Assembly: GCA_028280025.1 (NCBI GenBank)
Contig: JANQMO010000003.1
Span: 1 to 60,990, forward strand
Length of the DNA: 60,990 bases
DNA from: Chlorobium sp.
GTDB taxonomy: Bacteria > Bacteroidota > Chlorobiia > Chlorobiales > Chlorobiaceae
Direction of reading: 5' to 3'
The position numbers were made by a program, and so were the translations under genes. Shown here piece by piece: positions 8,145 through 17,176 of the stretch (the first letter of the stretch is position 1; the number at the start of each line of letters is the position of its first letter). The notes under the pieces were generated by a model that searched no databases, was not told the origin of the DNA, and saw only the letters and a list, made by a program, of their open reading frames with translations.

Positions 8145-9848
8145 TTAATACGTTCTTTCCTGCAGTTCATATTTACCCATGGTGACCGGTTTTTCACCGA
8201 GTTTCGGCGTACCGTTATCCCATGTACAGAGTGTATGTTTGTGCCATTTTTCATCGTCACGCTTGGGAAAATCGGTCCGGGTATGCGATCCCCGGCTCTC
8301 TTCCCTGGCAAGCGCACCCGCAGCAACGGTCTGGGCAAGATCGAGCATATTCCTCAACTCCATGACCTGCATGAGGTTCGTATTGTAGACATCGCTTGTA
8401 TCAAAAACACGAACATGCTCAAAACGCTCCTTCAGCCCGGCAAGCTCTTCGACGCCTTTCTCTATTTTCGATTTCTCCCGGAAAATACCGACATTCTGAG
8501 CAAGCGTATGGCCGAGCTCTTCGCGCAAAGCACCGTAGCGTTCATAGTGCCCTGACGGACGCATATACTCCCTCAGTTCCTCCTCGGTCGCGCTGACTTC
8601 GGAAGAGGGTATTTCATCCGGTTCGAACTGACGGGCCTCCTGAGCTGCCGTACGGCCGGTAATCCTTCCGAATACAAGGATGTCCAGAAGAGAGTTGCCG
8701 CCCAGCCGGTTGGCACCGTGGACGGATACACAAGCGGCTTCGCCCGCGGCATACACGCCATCCATAACTGTCCGGCCATCGTTGTCGGTATCGATGCCGC
8801 CCATTGAATAGTGCGCCGTCGGCCTGATCGGTATCGGCTCATCGATAGGATCGACCCCCTCGAAATACATTGACATTTCACGGATCTGGGGAAGCCTCGA
8901 CTTGACCAGGTCGGCACCGAGATGCGTGAGATCAAGATGCATATACGGGCCGGCGGGACTATCGAATCCTCTTCCTTCGAGAATTTCGGTTTCGATGGAG
9001 CGGGATACAAGGTCACGGGGGCCGAGCTCCATTTTTTCCGGCGCATAGTTTTTCATGAAACGGTCACCGTCACTGTTGACCAGATAACCGCCTTCACCCC
9101 GGGCTCCTTCAGTCACGAGAAGACCGCTCTTTCTGAGACCGGTCGGATGGAACTGCACAAACTCCATGTCCTTGAGGGGTATACCCGCACGGTAGGCGAT
9201 CGCCTGACCGTCGCCGGTATTGCCCGCAGCATTGCTGGAACGGTTCCAGTACATTTTTGCATACCCGCCGGTTGCGAGGATAACGGTTCGCGCAGGGAAT
9301 GCCTCGACTTTTCCCGTCCTCATGTTCATTGCGACAAGTCCTCTCGACTTGCTGCCGCTGGTTGAAATGTTCAGGACAAAATATTCGTTGAAAAAGAAGA
9401 CGCCTTTTTTGAGGCACTGCTCATAGAGACTCTGCAGGATGGTATGGCCCGTCTTGTCGGCACAGTAACAGCAGCGGGGCCTGCCCGCGCCGCCGAAGGG
9501 CCGCTGGGCGATCGTCTTGTCATCCATCCGGGACCATGGCGTGCCGATGTTGTCGAGCTCGCGGATAATCTTGGGGGCTTCCGAGCAGAGGATTTCAACG
9601 GCGTCCTGATCGGCAAGGTAGTCGCTACCCTTGATCGTGTCGAAAATATGCATATCGACCGTATCGTCCTTTGCCTTGTTCGCCAGGGCCGCATTCGCAC
9701 CTCCCTGTGCAGCGGACGTATGGGAACGGTTTGGGTACACTTTCGACAGCACAGCGATATTCAGTGAAGGATTGACCTTCATGGCTTCCATTGCTGCGTA
9801 CAGCCCGGCCCCGCCGCCGCCGACAACAACTATATCAAATGGCTTCAT
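8145..9848 (-). CDS. sdhA: Fumarate reductase/succinate dehydrogenase flavoprotein subunit
   Basis: The 567-residue flavoprotein begins with the FAD dinucleotide-binding motif VVGGGGAGLYAAMEA. RSHTSAAQGG follows, whose His is the usual covalent FAD attachment site. Further features are FVQFHPTG, EGARGEGG and RPTAHYSMGGI, which line the dicarboxylate site. It interconverts succinate and fumarate. It heads an A-B-E gene order, a hallmark of the non-classical (SdhE-type) complex. A 77-base spacer separates it from sdhB. RBS-like GGAGATA precedes the start. Confidence 0.95.
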   Translation of the reverse strand: MKPFDIVVVGGGGAGLYAAMEAMKVNPSLNIAVLSKVYPNRSHTSAAQGGANAALANKAKDDTVDMHIFDTIKGSDYLADQDAVEILCSEAPKIIRELDNIGTPWSRMDDKTIAQRPFGGAGRPRCCYCADKTGHTILQSLYEQCLKKGVFFFNEYFVLNISTSGSKSRGLVAMNMRTGKVEAFPARTVILATGGYAKMYWNRSSNAAGNTGDGQAIAYRAGIPLKDMEFVQFHPTGLRKSGLLVTEGARGEGGYLVNSDGDRFMKNYAPEKMELGPRDLVSRSIETEILEGRGFDSPAGPYMHLDLTHLGADLVKSRLPQIREMSMYFEGVDPIDEPIPIRPTAHYSMGGIDTDNDGRTVMDGVYAAGEAACVSVHGANRLGGNSLLDILVFGRITGRTAAQEARQFEPDEIPSSEVSATEEELREYMRPSGHYERYGALREELGHTLAQNVGIFREKSKIEKGVEELAGLKERFEHVRVFDTSDVYNTNLMQVMELRNMLDLAQTVAAGALAREESRGSHTRTDFPKRDDEKWHKHTLCTWDNGTPKLGEKPVTMGKYELQERTY

Positions 9849-9897
9849 ACAGTTATATCTCCTTCTCTGAACTGCTCCCGCAGCTTCAGTTGTTATG

Positions 9898-9920
9898 CGG
9901 GCCGGCAGACGCCCGGCCCG
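9898..9920. repeat. GC-rich perfect hairpin upstream of sdhA
   Basis: CGGGCCGG (9898-9905) and CCGGCCCG (9913-9920) form a perfect 8-bp inverted repeat with a 7-base loop. On the plus strand four T residues follow, but no plus-strand gene ends here. On the minus strand it lies between the CBS gene and sdhA, so it could be an attenuating or processing structure in the sdhA leader. Confidence 0.5.
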
Positions 9921-9976
9921 TTTTACTATGAATCACAAATACCTAAAAAGAAGCGAAAACCGGCATCAACGGGAGG

Positions 9977-10423
9977 CTACAAAGCAACATTGTCGTCGTG
10001 AGCAGGCAGTTCCTCGACGGCATGGAGGACATCGCTCATGTTGAGAACGCCGACCACCTTGTCATTTTCCATGACGGTCAGGCGACGGACATTGGTCCGT
10101 TTCATGAGCCGCAAGGCGTACTTGATCCTGAGACTGGGATTGACGGTAATTACAGGCTTGCTCATGATCTGGAAAACAGGCGTGTTCCAGGGATCACGAT
10201 GAATATCTTCTCCGGGATCGATGACTTTTTCAAGAATATCTTTCTCGGTCACAATACCATAACAATCATCCTCGTTCCTCGGCTCGACAATAAGACCGCT
10301 CTGGTTGTCCTTTTTCATCAACTGAATCGCCTCGGCAACGGTGCAACTGCCTTTAATGGTATGAAAGTCCTTCTGCATCAGCGCAGAAACAGGCAATGTG
10401 CGTAATTTTACAAGCTGATCCAT
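9977..10423 (-). CDS. Protein with two CBS domains
   Basis: The 148 residues are made of a CBS pair, a module that binds adenosine nucleotides and signals energy state. Repeat 1 (about 10-70) ends in YGIVTEKDIL; repeat 2 (about 85-140) has IMSKPVITVNP and VVGVLNMSDVLHAV. No catalytic domain is attached, so it probably acts by binding another protein. It precedes sdhA on the same strand, separated by a 128-base region with the hairpin. Confidence 0.85.
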   Translation of the reverse strand: MDQLVKLRTLPVSALMQKDFHTIKGSCTVAEAIQLMKKDNQSGLIVEPRNEDDCYGIVTEKDILEKVIDPGEDIHRDPWNTPVFQIMSKPVITVNPSLRIKYALRLMKRTNVRRLTVMENDKVVGVLNMSDVLHAVEELPAHDDNVAL

Positions 10424-10734
10424 ATCAATAAGTCTCTGGTTAATAAGGATATAGAAATAATCCGGCTGCAGGCGATAACCATACAGGCCAATGCGTCATA
10501 ACGCATATTTTTGAAAAGGCAGAATACCTCACCCTCTGAACGGGCACGATTGGTTAATTTACAAAATTATTCCGAATCGACCCAATATTGAAGGGAAGAA
10601 ATGAAGAAGTCAGCAGTCGGCAGTATATGCAATTCAAGAATGAACCGCCAAGGTGTCCTCTGTTACTCTGCCAACAGGCTTCCGGTAACAAGATGAGTGC
10701 AACAACCCATAACAAGCCCAAACTATCGAACAGC
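10424..10734. other. Intergenic region at the left edge of the accessory island
   Basis: About 310 bases with no convincing gene. At 10608-10624 it carries a segment whose reverse complement contains TACTGCCGACTG, the same degenerate unit that recurs at 12937-12990 on the far side of the island. The rest shows nothing I can name. Confidence 0.5.
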
Positions 10735-11859
10735 CTACAAAAAAAGCTCCTGCAAAAACGATTTGGCCCCGGTAACCGGAATACCATCCACCACCCGCTC
10801 CTGCCGCAAGGTTTTTACAACCTGTACTGCTTTGAGATCGTATTTCTTTGAAAAGTACCGAAGGTTCGGATCAAGTTGTTTCCGGGATAGTTTCGACTCT
10901 ATCAATGCTTCCACTTCATTTTCAGTGTTGACGAGACAGAAATCCACTTCCTTTTTCTCCTTGGTCCGGATATAGCGCAGAGCGTTGCTTTCTCCGAACG
11001 TATCATTGCGACCCAGTACACTCTTCAGAAGCGACACCGCCACGAAGTTTTCGTACCTCGCGCCTTCGTCTCCCACCAAAAGTCCGGTATCGAAAAAGTA
11101 TACCTTCGCCTCTTTGCGAAGTGAACGGGCGATCCGGGTGTGGTACGGAGCAACGCGAAAGACAATAAAGAGCGCTTCGAGAATGTCCACATACTTCCGT
11201 GCCGTGTTTGGTGATATGCCTGCATCCTCGGCAAGCGACACATAGGAAACCGGCGAACCGACGCCGCGGCGCAAAAATGACAGCACATCCCCCATCGCCC
11301 TGAAATCAGCGATCCGCTCGAAATCAAGAATATCTTCACGAATCAATCCATCCACGTACTGCTTTCGCCACCGTGCGGCATCGGTATCCTCCGTTGCAAG
11401 AAATGGTTCGGGAAAACCACCGCGAGCTATCAGGCGGTCGATATCTCCGGCAAGGTCGCTACCGGATAATTCCGAAAGCGAAAACGGAAGCAGACGGTGT
11501 ACGAAAAACCTTCCGGCGAGCGAGTCGCCCGCCTGCCGGAAAGTTTCCAGCCGGGCACTCCCGGTTACAAGAATTTTCTGTCCCGGTTCTTTTGTGTCAT
11601 AGATGCCCTTGAGAAAGTTCTTCCACTTCGGCATTTTGTGCAGTTCGTCGAAGATGAGCAACTCCGTAGCCGGAGGCCACTCTTCATTCCTGATGATCGA
11701 CCGGTCATCCCTGGAATCATAATTGAGATAAGCAACTGATGTATATTCTTTGGAGATGTCCCTCGCAAGCCAGGTTTTACCCACTTGCCGCGGTCCCACA
11801 AGAAAAACCATCTTTTTCTCAAGGTCCTTTTTGATCTGCTCTTTCTGCTTTCGGCGCAT
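10735..11859 (-). CDS. AAA-type ATPase with DUF4143 domain
   Basis: This 374-residue protein has a Walker A motif GPRQVGKT near residues 21-28 and a Walker B/sensor stretch LLIFDELHKMPKWKNFL. A C-terminal half follows with the restriction-nuclease-like pattern of DUF4143 proteins (EKKEVDFCLV, EALIESKLS). Members are widespread, often patchily distributed and flanked by repeats; cellular role is unsettled. It sits alone next to a HigBA module. Its upstream region carries an 11-bp inverted repeat spanning a possible -10 element, hinting at autoregulation. Confidence 0.87.
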   Translation of the reverse strand: MRRKQKEQIKKDLEKKMVFLVGPRQVGKTWLARDISKEYTSVAYLNYDSRDDRSIIRNEEWPPATELLIFDELHKMPKWKNFLKGIYDTKEPGQKILVTGSARLETFRQAGDSLAGRFFVHRLLPFSLSELSGSDLAGDIDRLIARGGFPEPFLATEDTDAARWRKQYVDGLIREDILDFERIADFRAMGDVLSFLRRGVGSPVSYVSLAEDAGISPNTARKYVDILEALFIVFRVAPYHTRIARSLRKEAKVYFFDTGLLVGDEGARYENFVAVSLLKSVLGRNDTFGESNALRYIRTKEKKEVDFCLVNTENEVEALIESKLSRKQLDPNLRYFSKKYDLKAVQVVKTLRQERVVDGIPVTGAKSFLQELFL

Positions 11860-11882
11860 AGACGAGAAATAAAACCTTAAAT

Positions 11883-11916
11883 ATGACTATTTTGCAGTAT
11901 AATGGAAAATAGTCAT
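11883..11916 (-). promoter_or_regulatory. Palindromic operator/promoter candidate of the DUF4143 ATPase
   Basis: ATGACTATTTT (11883-11893) and AAAATAGTCAT (11906-11916) are a perfect 11-bp inverted repeat with a 12-base centre. The centre reads TATACT on the minus strand (11901-11896), a good -10 for the ATPase gene starting at 11859. ATGACT repeats once more at 11915-11920. A repressor bound here would block the promoter. Confidence 0.5.
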
Positions 11917-12051
11917 GACTTTTTTAAAAAACAATGAAAAAAAGTCGCGTCCTCTTCCTCTGCATCCGGACTCGCTGCCCAGCACTGGCCGTAACCGGCG
12001 CATTTGTAATGAGAGCAGCGAACGAAAAATGCTTCCACTGCACCAGCGTTG

Positions 12052-12342
12052 TTATGCGCTAACCCTCACCAGGGGACGAACATGTTTGTTTGGTTTATGA
12101 AGGGACAGATCATGATTGGCTTGCAGATTAAGCCAAAATTCGGGCGAGGTATTGAATGCTTCGGAAAGCAGCCAGGCCGTATCCGGTGATACACCCCTCT
12201 TACCCCTGACAATTTCATTGATTCGCTGAACAGGGATGCCGATATGTGCTGCCAGCGCCTTTTGGGATAATCCCAACGGTTCCAGGAACTCTTTAAGCAA
12301 TATAACCCCGGGATGGGTTGCCACACGATTTGATGGTATCAT
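12052..12342 (-). CDS. higA: HigA-type antitoxin
   Basis: A 96-residue helix-turn-helix protein of the HigA/VapI group. It has HPGVILLKEFLEPLGLSQKALAAHI, the recognition helix region IPVQRINEIVRGKRGVS, and TAWLLSEAFNTSPEFWLNLQ at the C-terminal side. HigA neutralises HigB and represses the operon. It follows the toxin gene by 20 bases, the toxin-first order typical of higBA. It lies in a short island that also carries the DUF4143 ATPase. Confidence 0.92.
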   Translation of the reverse strand: MIPSNRVATHPGVILLKEFLEPLGLSQKALAAHIGIPVQRINEIVRGKRGVSPDTAWLLSEAFNTSPEFWLNLQANHDLSLHKPNKHVRPLVRVSA

Positions 12343-12362
12343 TTCATCGTCTCCGGAATATT

Positions 12363-12653
12363 TTAATGGTAATCAACGATTTGAACATCATGGGCGTTCG
12401 AAGCTTTCCACTTGAACACGATGCGCCATTGATTGTTGATACGAACGCTATGAAAACCTGCAAAATCGCCTTTCAATGCCTCCAATCGATTACCTGGAGG
12501 AGATTGTAAATCTTCCAGCGACCGCGCCGCGTTAAGGACATCAAGCTTGTAAAGCGCAGATTCCTTGATTTGATTCGGCAGCCGCCTGACGCGGCTGTTC
12601 GAAACGCCATGAAAAAGATCCGATGTTGCGCGATTTCCAAACGAAGCTATCAT
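12363..12653 (-). CDS. higB: HigB-type toxin (RelE superfamily mRNA interferase)
   Basis: The 96-residue protein matches the plasmid-maintenance killer group. It starts MIASFGNRATSDLFHG. ARSLEDLQSPPGNRLEALKGD follows, then the conserved end SVRINNQWRIVFKW and VQIVDYH, which carries the catalytic basic and aromatic residues. HigB cuts mRNA on the ribosome. It is first in a two-gene operon with higA. Both genes appear intact. Confidence 0.92.
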   Translation of the reverse strand: MIASFGNRATSDLFHGVSNSRVRRLPNQIKESALYKLDVLNAARSLEDLQSPPGNRLEALKGDFAGFHSVRINNQWRIVFKWKASNAHDVQIVDYH

Positions 12654-12993
12654 GGATTAATGTTAACGAATTCACGGATACCGTGCAAACATGTTTCCAA
12701 GCCGGGAATTACAATACAAGCAAAAGAAAATCAAAATTTGCCTTGTATTTTTACACATTAACGGCCTAAACTGCTTTGTAAAATTAAAACCAATCATCGA
12801 AAGACGTTCAGCGACCTGCTTGTCATTTACCGCGGCGCAATGACTGATAAGCGTTTTTCGATTACGAGTACAGCTTCGCAAGAATAGTGACGAGTAACGG
12901 TTGACAAGTCGGCCTGAAGGCTCCGTCCCAGGTTGGGTACTGCCAACTGAAGATTGTTGACTGCCGACTGAGAACTGCCCACTGCCTACTTAT
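12654..12993. other. Intergenic region with degenerate CTGCC(G/A)ACTG repeats
   Basis: About 340 bases with no gene I can support; a 69-codon minus-strand frame has no family resemblance or start signal. At 12937-12990 the units TACTGCCAACTGA, GACTGCCGACTGA, AACTGCCCACTG and GCCTACT follow each other. A related unit lies inverted at 10608-10624, so the repeats bracket the ATPase/HigBA island. Confidence 0.5.
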
Positions 12994-13635
12994 TCAAGCA
13001 ATTCCGTGCTTCCGCTTGTACGCCGCCCAGTTCTTTTTCAGGTCGATGAATGATTCGAGGTCGGGCTGCGTGAGAAACGGGTTGGTTTTCTTTTCCTCGC
13101 CGATGGTGGAATGAGGGGCAGTTCCGTAGTCATGGCCGGGAAACACTCTTGTGTTCTCGGGAAGGGTCATGAGTTTTTCATGGAGAGAGCGATACTCCCG
13201 GCGGGCCTGTTCTCCGAGGTCCGTCCCCCCGACCTTGCCGACAAACAGCGTGTCACCGGTAAAGAGGGCGTCTCCGGCATAAAGGCACATGGAATCGGCA
13301 GTGTGGCCGGGGGTGTGGATGATACGTATTTCCAGCTCCCCCAGGGGGAAAACAGCGCCATCCTCGACGGCGAGGCCGGCATCGGGACATACCGTTCCGT
13401 AGAGCAGCGGAACCCGTCCCGTCAACCGGGATATTTCCTCGTTTCCGTTTGTATGGTCGTAATGACCGTGGGTACAGAAGATATAGCGGATCGACAATCC
13501 CTCTTCGTTTGCATGGTGGACGATCATCGAGGGATCGTTGGACGGGTCGACGATAAAAGCCTGCCGACTCACCTCGTCGGCGGCAAGGTAACCGAAATTA
13601 CGGTCCCCCCCTGTTCTGAACTGCTTGAGATACAT
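12994..13635 (-). CDS. Metallo-beta-lactamase-fold hydrolase (glyoxalase II-like)
   Basis: The protein (213 residues from ATG 13635) has the complete metal-site set. These are THGHYDH, HTPGHTADS, GDTLF with the bridging Asp, and FPGHDYG. The C-terminal STIGEEKKTNPF resembles small glyoxalase II / persulfide dioxygenase-like enzymes. Likely substrates are thioesters or persulfides; which one cannot be told from sequence. It is the last gene of the RND efflux operon, directly behind the PII-like gene, so it may process the compound that the regulator senses. Confidence 0.85.
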   Translation of the reverse strand: MYLKQFRTGGDRNFGYLAADEVSRQAFIVDPSNDPSMIVHHANEEGLSIRYIFCTHGHYDHTNGNEEISRLTGRVPLLYGTVCPDAGLAVEDGAVFPLGELEIRIIHTPGHTADSMCLYAGDALFTGDTLFVGKVGGTDLGEQARREYRSLHEKLMTLPENTRVFPGHDYGTAPHSTIGEEKKTNPFLTQPDLESFIDLKKNWAAYKRKHGIA

Positions 13636-13639
13636 CGCT

Positions 13640-13945
13640 TCAGACCATTTTTTCAACGTTCATTAAAAAAGCTTTCGCCGGGAAATCAGGCTCTGCCGCA
13701 ATGGGATTGTTCTCGAGCTCTTCGATAATCTGCTCCGCTTTCTCGTCTTCGAGGATCGCGAAGCAGAGTGATGAGTAGGAACCAACCCCTTTGTCGGACG
13801 GCCACCAGGCCTGTCCGGAAATCCCTTTGTCGCAATAACAGCCTTTGATGGACATATTGCTGAACATCAGCACCTCGAATTTCCTGAAGAGGTCCCGTAC
13901 CTGGGGGCGGGTTTCCTCATGGCCCATAATCGCGAGAAACTTCAT
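13640..13945 (-). CDS. Small PII-like protein of the efflux operon
   Basis: This 101-residue protein overlaps the RND pump gene by four bases (ATGA), so it is translationally coupled. It has a ferredoxin-like alternation (MKFLAIMG at the start, CFAILEDEKAEQIIEELENN near the end) like P-II-related proteins found beside heavy-metal or RND pumps. The central GCYCDKGISGQAWWPSD contains two cysteines and two tryptophans that could bind metal or a small ligand. I infer a regulatory or chaperone role; the exact family is not certain. Confidence 0.6.
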   Translation of the reverse strand: MKFLAIMGHEETRPQVRDLFRKFEVLMFSNMSIKGCYCDKGISGQAWWPSDKGVGSYSSLCFAILEDEKAEQIIEELENNPIAAEPDFPAKAFLMNVEKMV

Positions 13946-16900
13946 GACTTATCGGGGTTGAGTTTATTGTACCGTTTCTTTTCAACGAGATAATAGGTCA
14001 GGGGGACGATCCCGAGCGTCAGTATCGTCGAGAGCATCGCTCCCCACATCAAAGAAATCGCAAGCCCCTGAAATATCGGATCGAACAGGATCACAATGGC
14101 GCCGATAACAACCGTGCCTGCCGTCAGAAGGATCGGCCGGGTACGGACAGCGGCGGATTCGACAACCGCCTCTTTCAACGTAACGCCTTCCTGTACCCGC
14201 AGCTGGATAAAGTCGATAATCAGCACCGAGTTTCTGACCATGATGCCGGCAAGCGCGATCATGCCGATCATGCTCGTTGCCGTAAAGAACGCCCCGTGGA
14301 AGAAGTGCCCGGGTATGATCCCCACCAGGCTGAGGGGAATAGCCACCATCATCACCATCGGCGTCCTGAATGACTGGAACCAGCCGACAATAAGAAGATA
14401 GATGATCACAAGCACGACAGCAAATGCCGCACCGAGATCGCGGAACACCTCGAAGGTAATCTGCCATTCACCGTCCCATTTCACTGCCAGCTTGTCTTCG
14501 GTAAACGGCGTCGATGTATAAAGCGGTGAAATCGTGTATCCCCCCGGCGTCACGATCTTCTTGATCCGCTCGTCCATTTCGAGCATCGCGTACACCGGAC
14601 TTTCGGTAACGCCGGCAACGTCGGCTGTGACATAGACAACATTTTTCAGATTCTTGCGGTAGATACTCTTGTCATCTATGCCTTCCTCGATTCTGACCAG
14701 TTCCGAAAGAGGGATCATTTCGCCTGCAGGCAGTCTTGTCGTCAGGGAGTTCATTCCCTGTGACTTGACATGGATATCGGTCAGGTCGAGAATCGAGGCC
14801 CTTGCCGAGATCGGAAGCCGCAGTTCAATACCGACAGGTTCCAGCTCGGTTTCGGTATGCAGCAAGCCGACATCAACACCGTCAAGCGCCATGCGGAGCG
14901 TACTGGTAATCTGCTCGGTGGTCACTCCCCTGTAGGCGGCCTTTTCCTTGTCGATCACCATGGTGTAGGTTTTCTGGTCATCCTCGACCATCCAGTCGAC
15001 GTCCACGACACCAGGGGTTTCTCCCATGATCGATTTGATCTCGCGGGCGAGTACGACCTGCTCTTCCATGTCCGGGCCGTAGATCTCGGCAACGATGGTC
15101 GAAAGAACAGGAGGACCGGGCGGAACCTCCACAACCTTGGCATTGGCCCCATATTTGCCAGCAAATTCCTGCACCTTCGGCCTTACCCGTTTGGCGATAG
15201 CATGGCTCTGGTCACTTCTCTCTCCCTTATGAACGAGGTTTACCTGGATATCGGCCATGTTGTCGCCCTGACGCAGGTAATAATGACGAACCAGGCCATT
15301 GAAATTGATCGGCGCATGGGTCCCTACATAGTACTGGTAGTTTTCAACTTCCGGCACCGTTTTGAGATACGACACGATGTCCTTGCTGACCCTTGCGGTG
15401 TGCTCCAGGGTTGTCCCTTCCGGCATGTCGACAATCACCTGGAACTCGCTTTTGTTATCGAACGGCAGCATTTTCAACTCGACCATTTTCAGCGGCACCA
15501 TGGCCATCGATCCAAGAAGCAGCGCGCCGACGAAAACAAATGCGATCGCCGCCTTCCACCAGCTCGATAGCAGCGGCGCAAGCGTCTTGCTGTATACCTT
15601 GTAGTAGATCGACGACCGGATGTCGTACTCACCGGAATGACCGCCATCGGCCTTCAAAAGCCGGAAAGCAAGCCATGGCGTACCGATAAGGGCGACAAAA
15701 AGCGAAAAGATCATGGCAAGCGATGCGCCGATAGGCATGGGGCTCATATAGGGACCCATCAGGCCGGACACAAAAACCATGGGCAGCACGGACGCTATGA
15801 CGGTAAAGGTCGCAAGAATCGTCGGATTGCCGACCTCGTTGATCGCGGCGATCGCCGCCTGGAGTTTCGGCATTCTCCGCATCGAAAAGTGACGGTGGAT
15901 GTTCTCGGCGATGATGATCGAATCGTCGACAACGATACCCGTGACAAAAATCAACGCAAAGAGCGTCACCCTGTTCAGGGTATAGTCAAAGAGAAAGTAG
16001 ACAAGGAGCGTCAGGGCAAAGGTGATCGGTACCGAAGCGAAGACAACAAGCCCACCCCTCCATCCAAGGAAAACACCGACGACAATGGTAACCGCAATGA
16101 CCGCACCGATAAGGTGTTCGAGCAGCGTAAACACTTTTTCGGATGCTGTTTCTCCGTAATTCCTGGTTTCCGTGACGGTGATCCCGGACGTGATGATCGA
16201 TCCTTTCAGCGCGTCGACCTTATCGAGCACCTTGTCGGCAAGCGCTGTGGCATCGGTTCCTTTCCGCTTTGCAACGGTAAGCGTGACCGCGGGGTGCTCG
16301 CCTCCGGCTTCACCATCATGCCCTGCCGCTCCGTAACCGAAAAAGGTATAATTCTCCACCTCTTCCGGTCCGTCGATCACCTCGGCGACATCCTTGAGAT
16401 AGACAGCGCCTGAATTGTAGACCCCGACAACGACATTCCGGACATCCTCGGCCGTTTTCAGAAACTGTCCTGACTTGACGATGAACTCACTGTTGTTCTG
16501 CTGGAAGGAACCTGCGGTCACCTGGCTGTTGGAGGCTTTTATCTGAGTTGCTATCTGCAGGGGAGTAATCCGGTAGCGGGAGAGCTTTTCCTTGTCGAGA
16601 ACAATGCGAAGCTGCCGCTTCAATCCCCCGTTGAGGTTGACATCACCGATATTCTCGATTTTTTTCAGCTCGTCGGCAACCTGGCCCGCAACCTTCCTGA
16701 GCTGGTAGGGTCCGTAGGAGTCGCTCCAGAAAGTCAGCGTCAGCACCGGAACATCGTCGATCGACACCTTCTTGACAAGCGGCATCTGTACTCCGGCGGG
16801 CATTTTGTCCATGTTCTTCATAATGGTCGCCCAGAGCTTGACCATGCTCTCTTCGGTATCGTCACCCACGTTGTATCGGACGGTCACCAGCGCGAAGTCC

Positions 16901-17172
16901 CTTGTGGATGTCGAGTACACGTAATCGACGCCTTCGATTTCGGTGAGATATTTTTCAACCGGCTTCGCCACCCGTTCCCCGACCTCTTTGGCGCTCCCTC
17001 CCGGGTAGCTGAAATACAGGTCGACCAGCGGAACGGATATCTGCGGCTCCTCTTCACGCGGGGTCATGAACGTCGCCAGGACTCCCACAAGAAGAGCCGT
17101 GGCCATCAGGAGAGGCGTCAGCTTCGAGTTGATGAACAGTTTGGCAAGTATACCTGCAATACCCTCTCTCAT
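13942..17172 (-). CDS. RND family efflux pump, inner-membrane transporter
   Basis: At 1076 residues this is a full-length RND protein. It has an N-terminal helix, two large periplasmic loops and twelve membrane helices. TM4 carries the proton-relay pair in TGIVVDDSIIIAENIHRH. It uses the proton gradient to extrude substrates through a TolC-type channel. It clusters by eye with the HAE/MdtB-like, REEEPQI-containing group rather than CzcA with its metal motif, so organic or sulfur compounds are plausible. It follows a minimal adaptor lipoprotein and TolC in one operon. Confidence 0.93.
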   Translation of the reverse strand: MREGIAGILAKLFINSKLTPLLMATALLVGVLATFMTPREEEPQISVPLVDLYFSYPGGSAKEVGERVAKPVEKYLTEIEGVDYVYSTSTRDFALVTVRYNVGDDTEESMVKLWATIMKNMDKMPAGVQMPLVKKVSIDDVPVLTLTFWSDSYGPYQLRKVAGQVADELKKIENIGDVNLNGGLKRQLRIVLDKEKLSRYRITPLQIATQIKASNSQVTAGSFQQNNSEFIVKSGQFLKTAEDVRNVVVGVYNSGAVYLKDVAEVIDGPEEVENYTFFGYGAAGHDGEAGGEHPAVTLTVAKRKGTDATALADKVLDKVDALKGSIITSGITVTETRNYGETASEKVFTLLEHLIGAVIAVTIVVGVFLGWRGGLVVFASVPITFALTLLVYFLFDYTLNRVTLFALIFVTGIVVDDSIIIAENIHRHFSMRRMPKLQAAIAAINEVGNPTILATFTVIASVLPMVFVSGLMGPYMSPMPIGASLAMIFSLFVALIGTPWLAFRLLKADGGHSGEYDIRSSIYYKVYSKTLAPLLSSWWKAAIAFVFVGALLLGSMAMVPLKMVELKMLPFDNKSEFQVIVDMPEGTTLEHTARVSKDIVSYLKTVPEVENYQYYVGTHAPINFNGLVRHYYLRQGDNMADIQVNLVHKGERSDQSHAIAKRVRPKVQEFAGKYGANAKVVEVPPGPPVLSTIVAEIYGPDMEEQVVLAREIKSIMGETPGVVDVDWMVEDDQKTYTMVIDKEKAAYRGVTTEQITSTLRMALDGVDVGLLHTETELEPVGIELRLPISARASILDLTDIHVKSQGMNSLTTRLPAGEMIPLSELVRIEEGIDDKSIYRKNLKNVVYVTADVAGVTESPVYAMLEMDERIKKIVTPGGYTISPLYTSTPFTEDKLAVKWDGEWQITFEVFRDLGAAFAVVLVIIYLLIVGWFQSFRTPMVMMVAIPLSLVGIIPGHFFHGAFFTATSMIGMIALAGIMVRNSVLIIDFIQLRVQEGVTLKEAVVESAAVRTRPILLTAGTVVIGAIVILFDPIFQGLAISLMWGAMLSTILTLGIVPLTYYLVEKKRYNKLNPDKS

Positions 17173-17176
17173 CTCC

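Noticed and set aside
12672..12881. 69-codon frame between HigB and the MBL gene
   Set aside because: No ribosome-binding site, family resemblance or coding composition.
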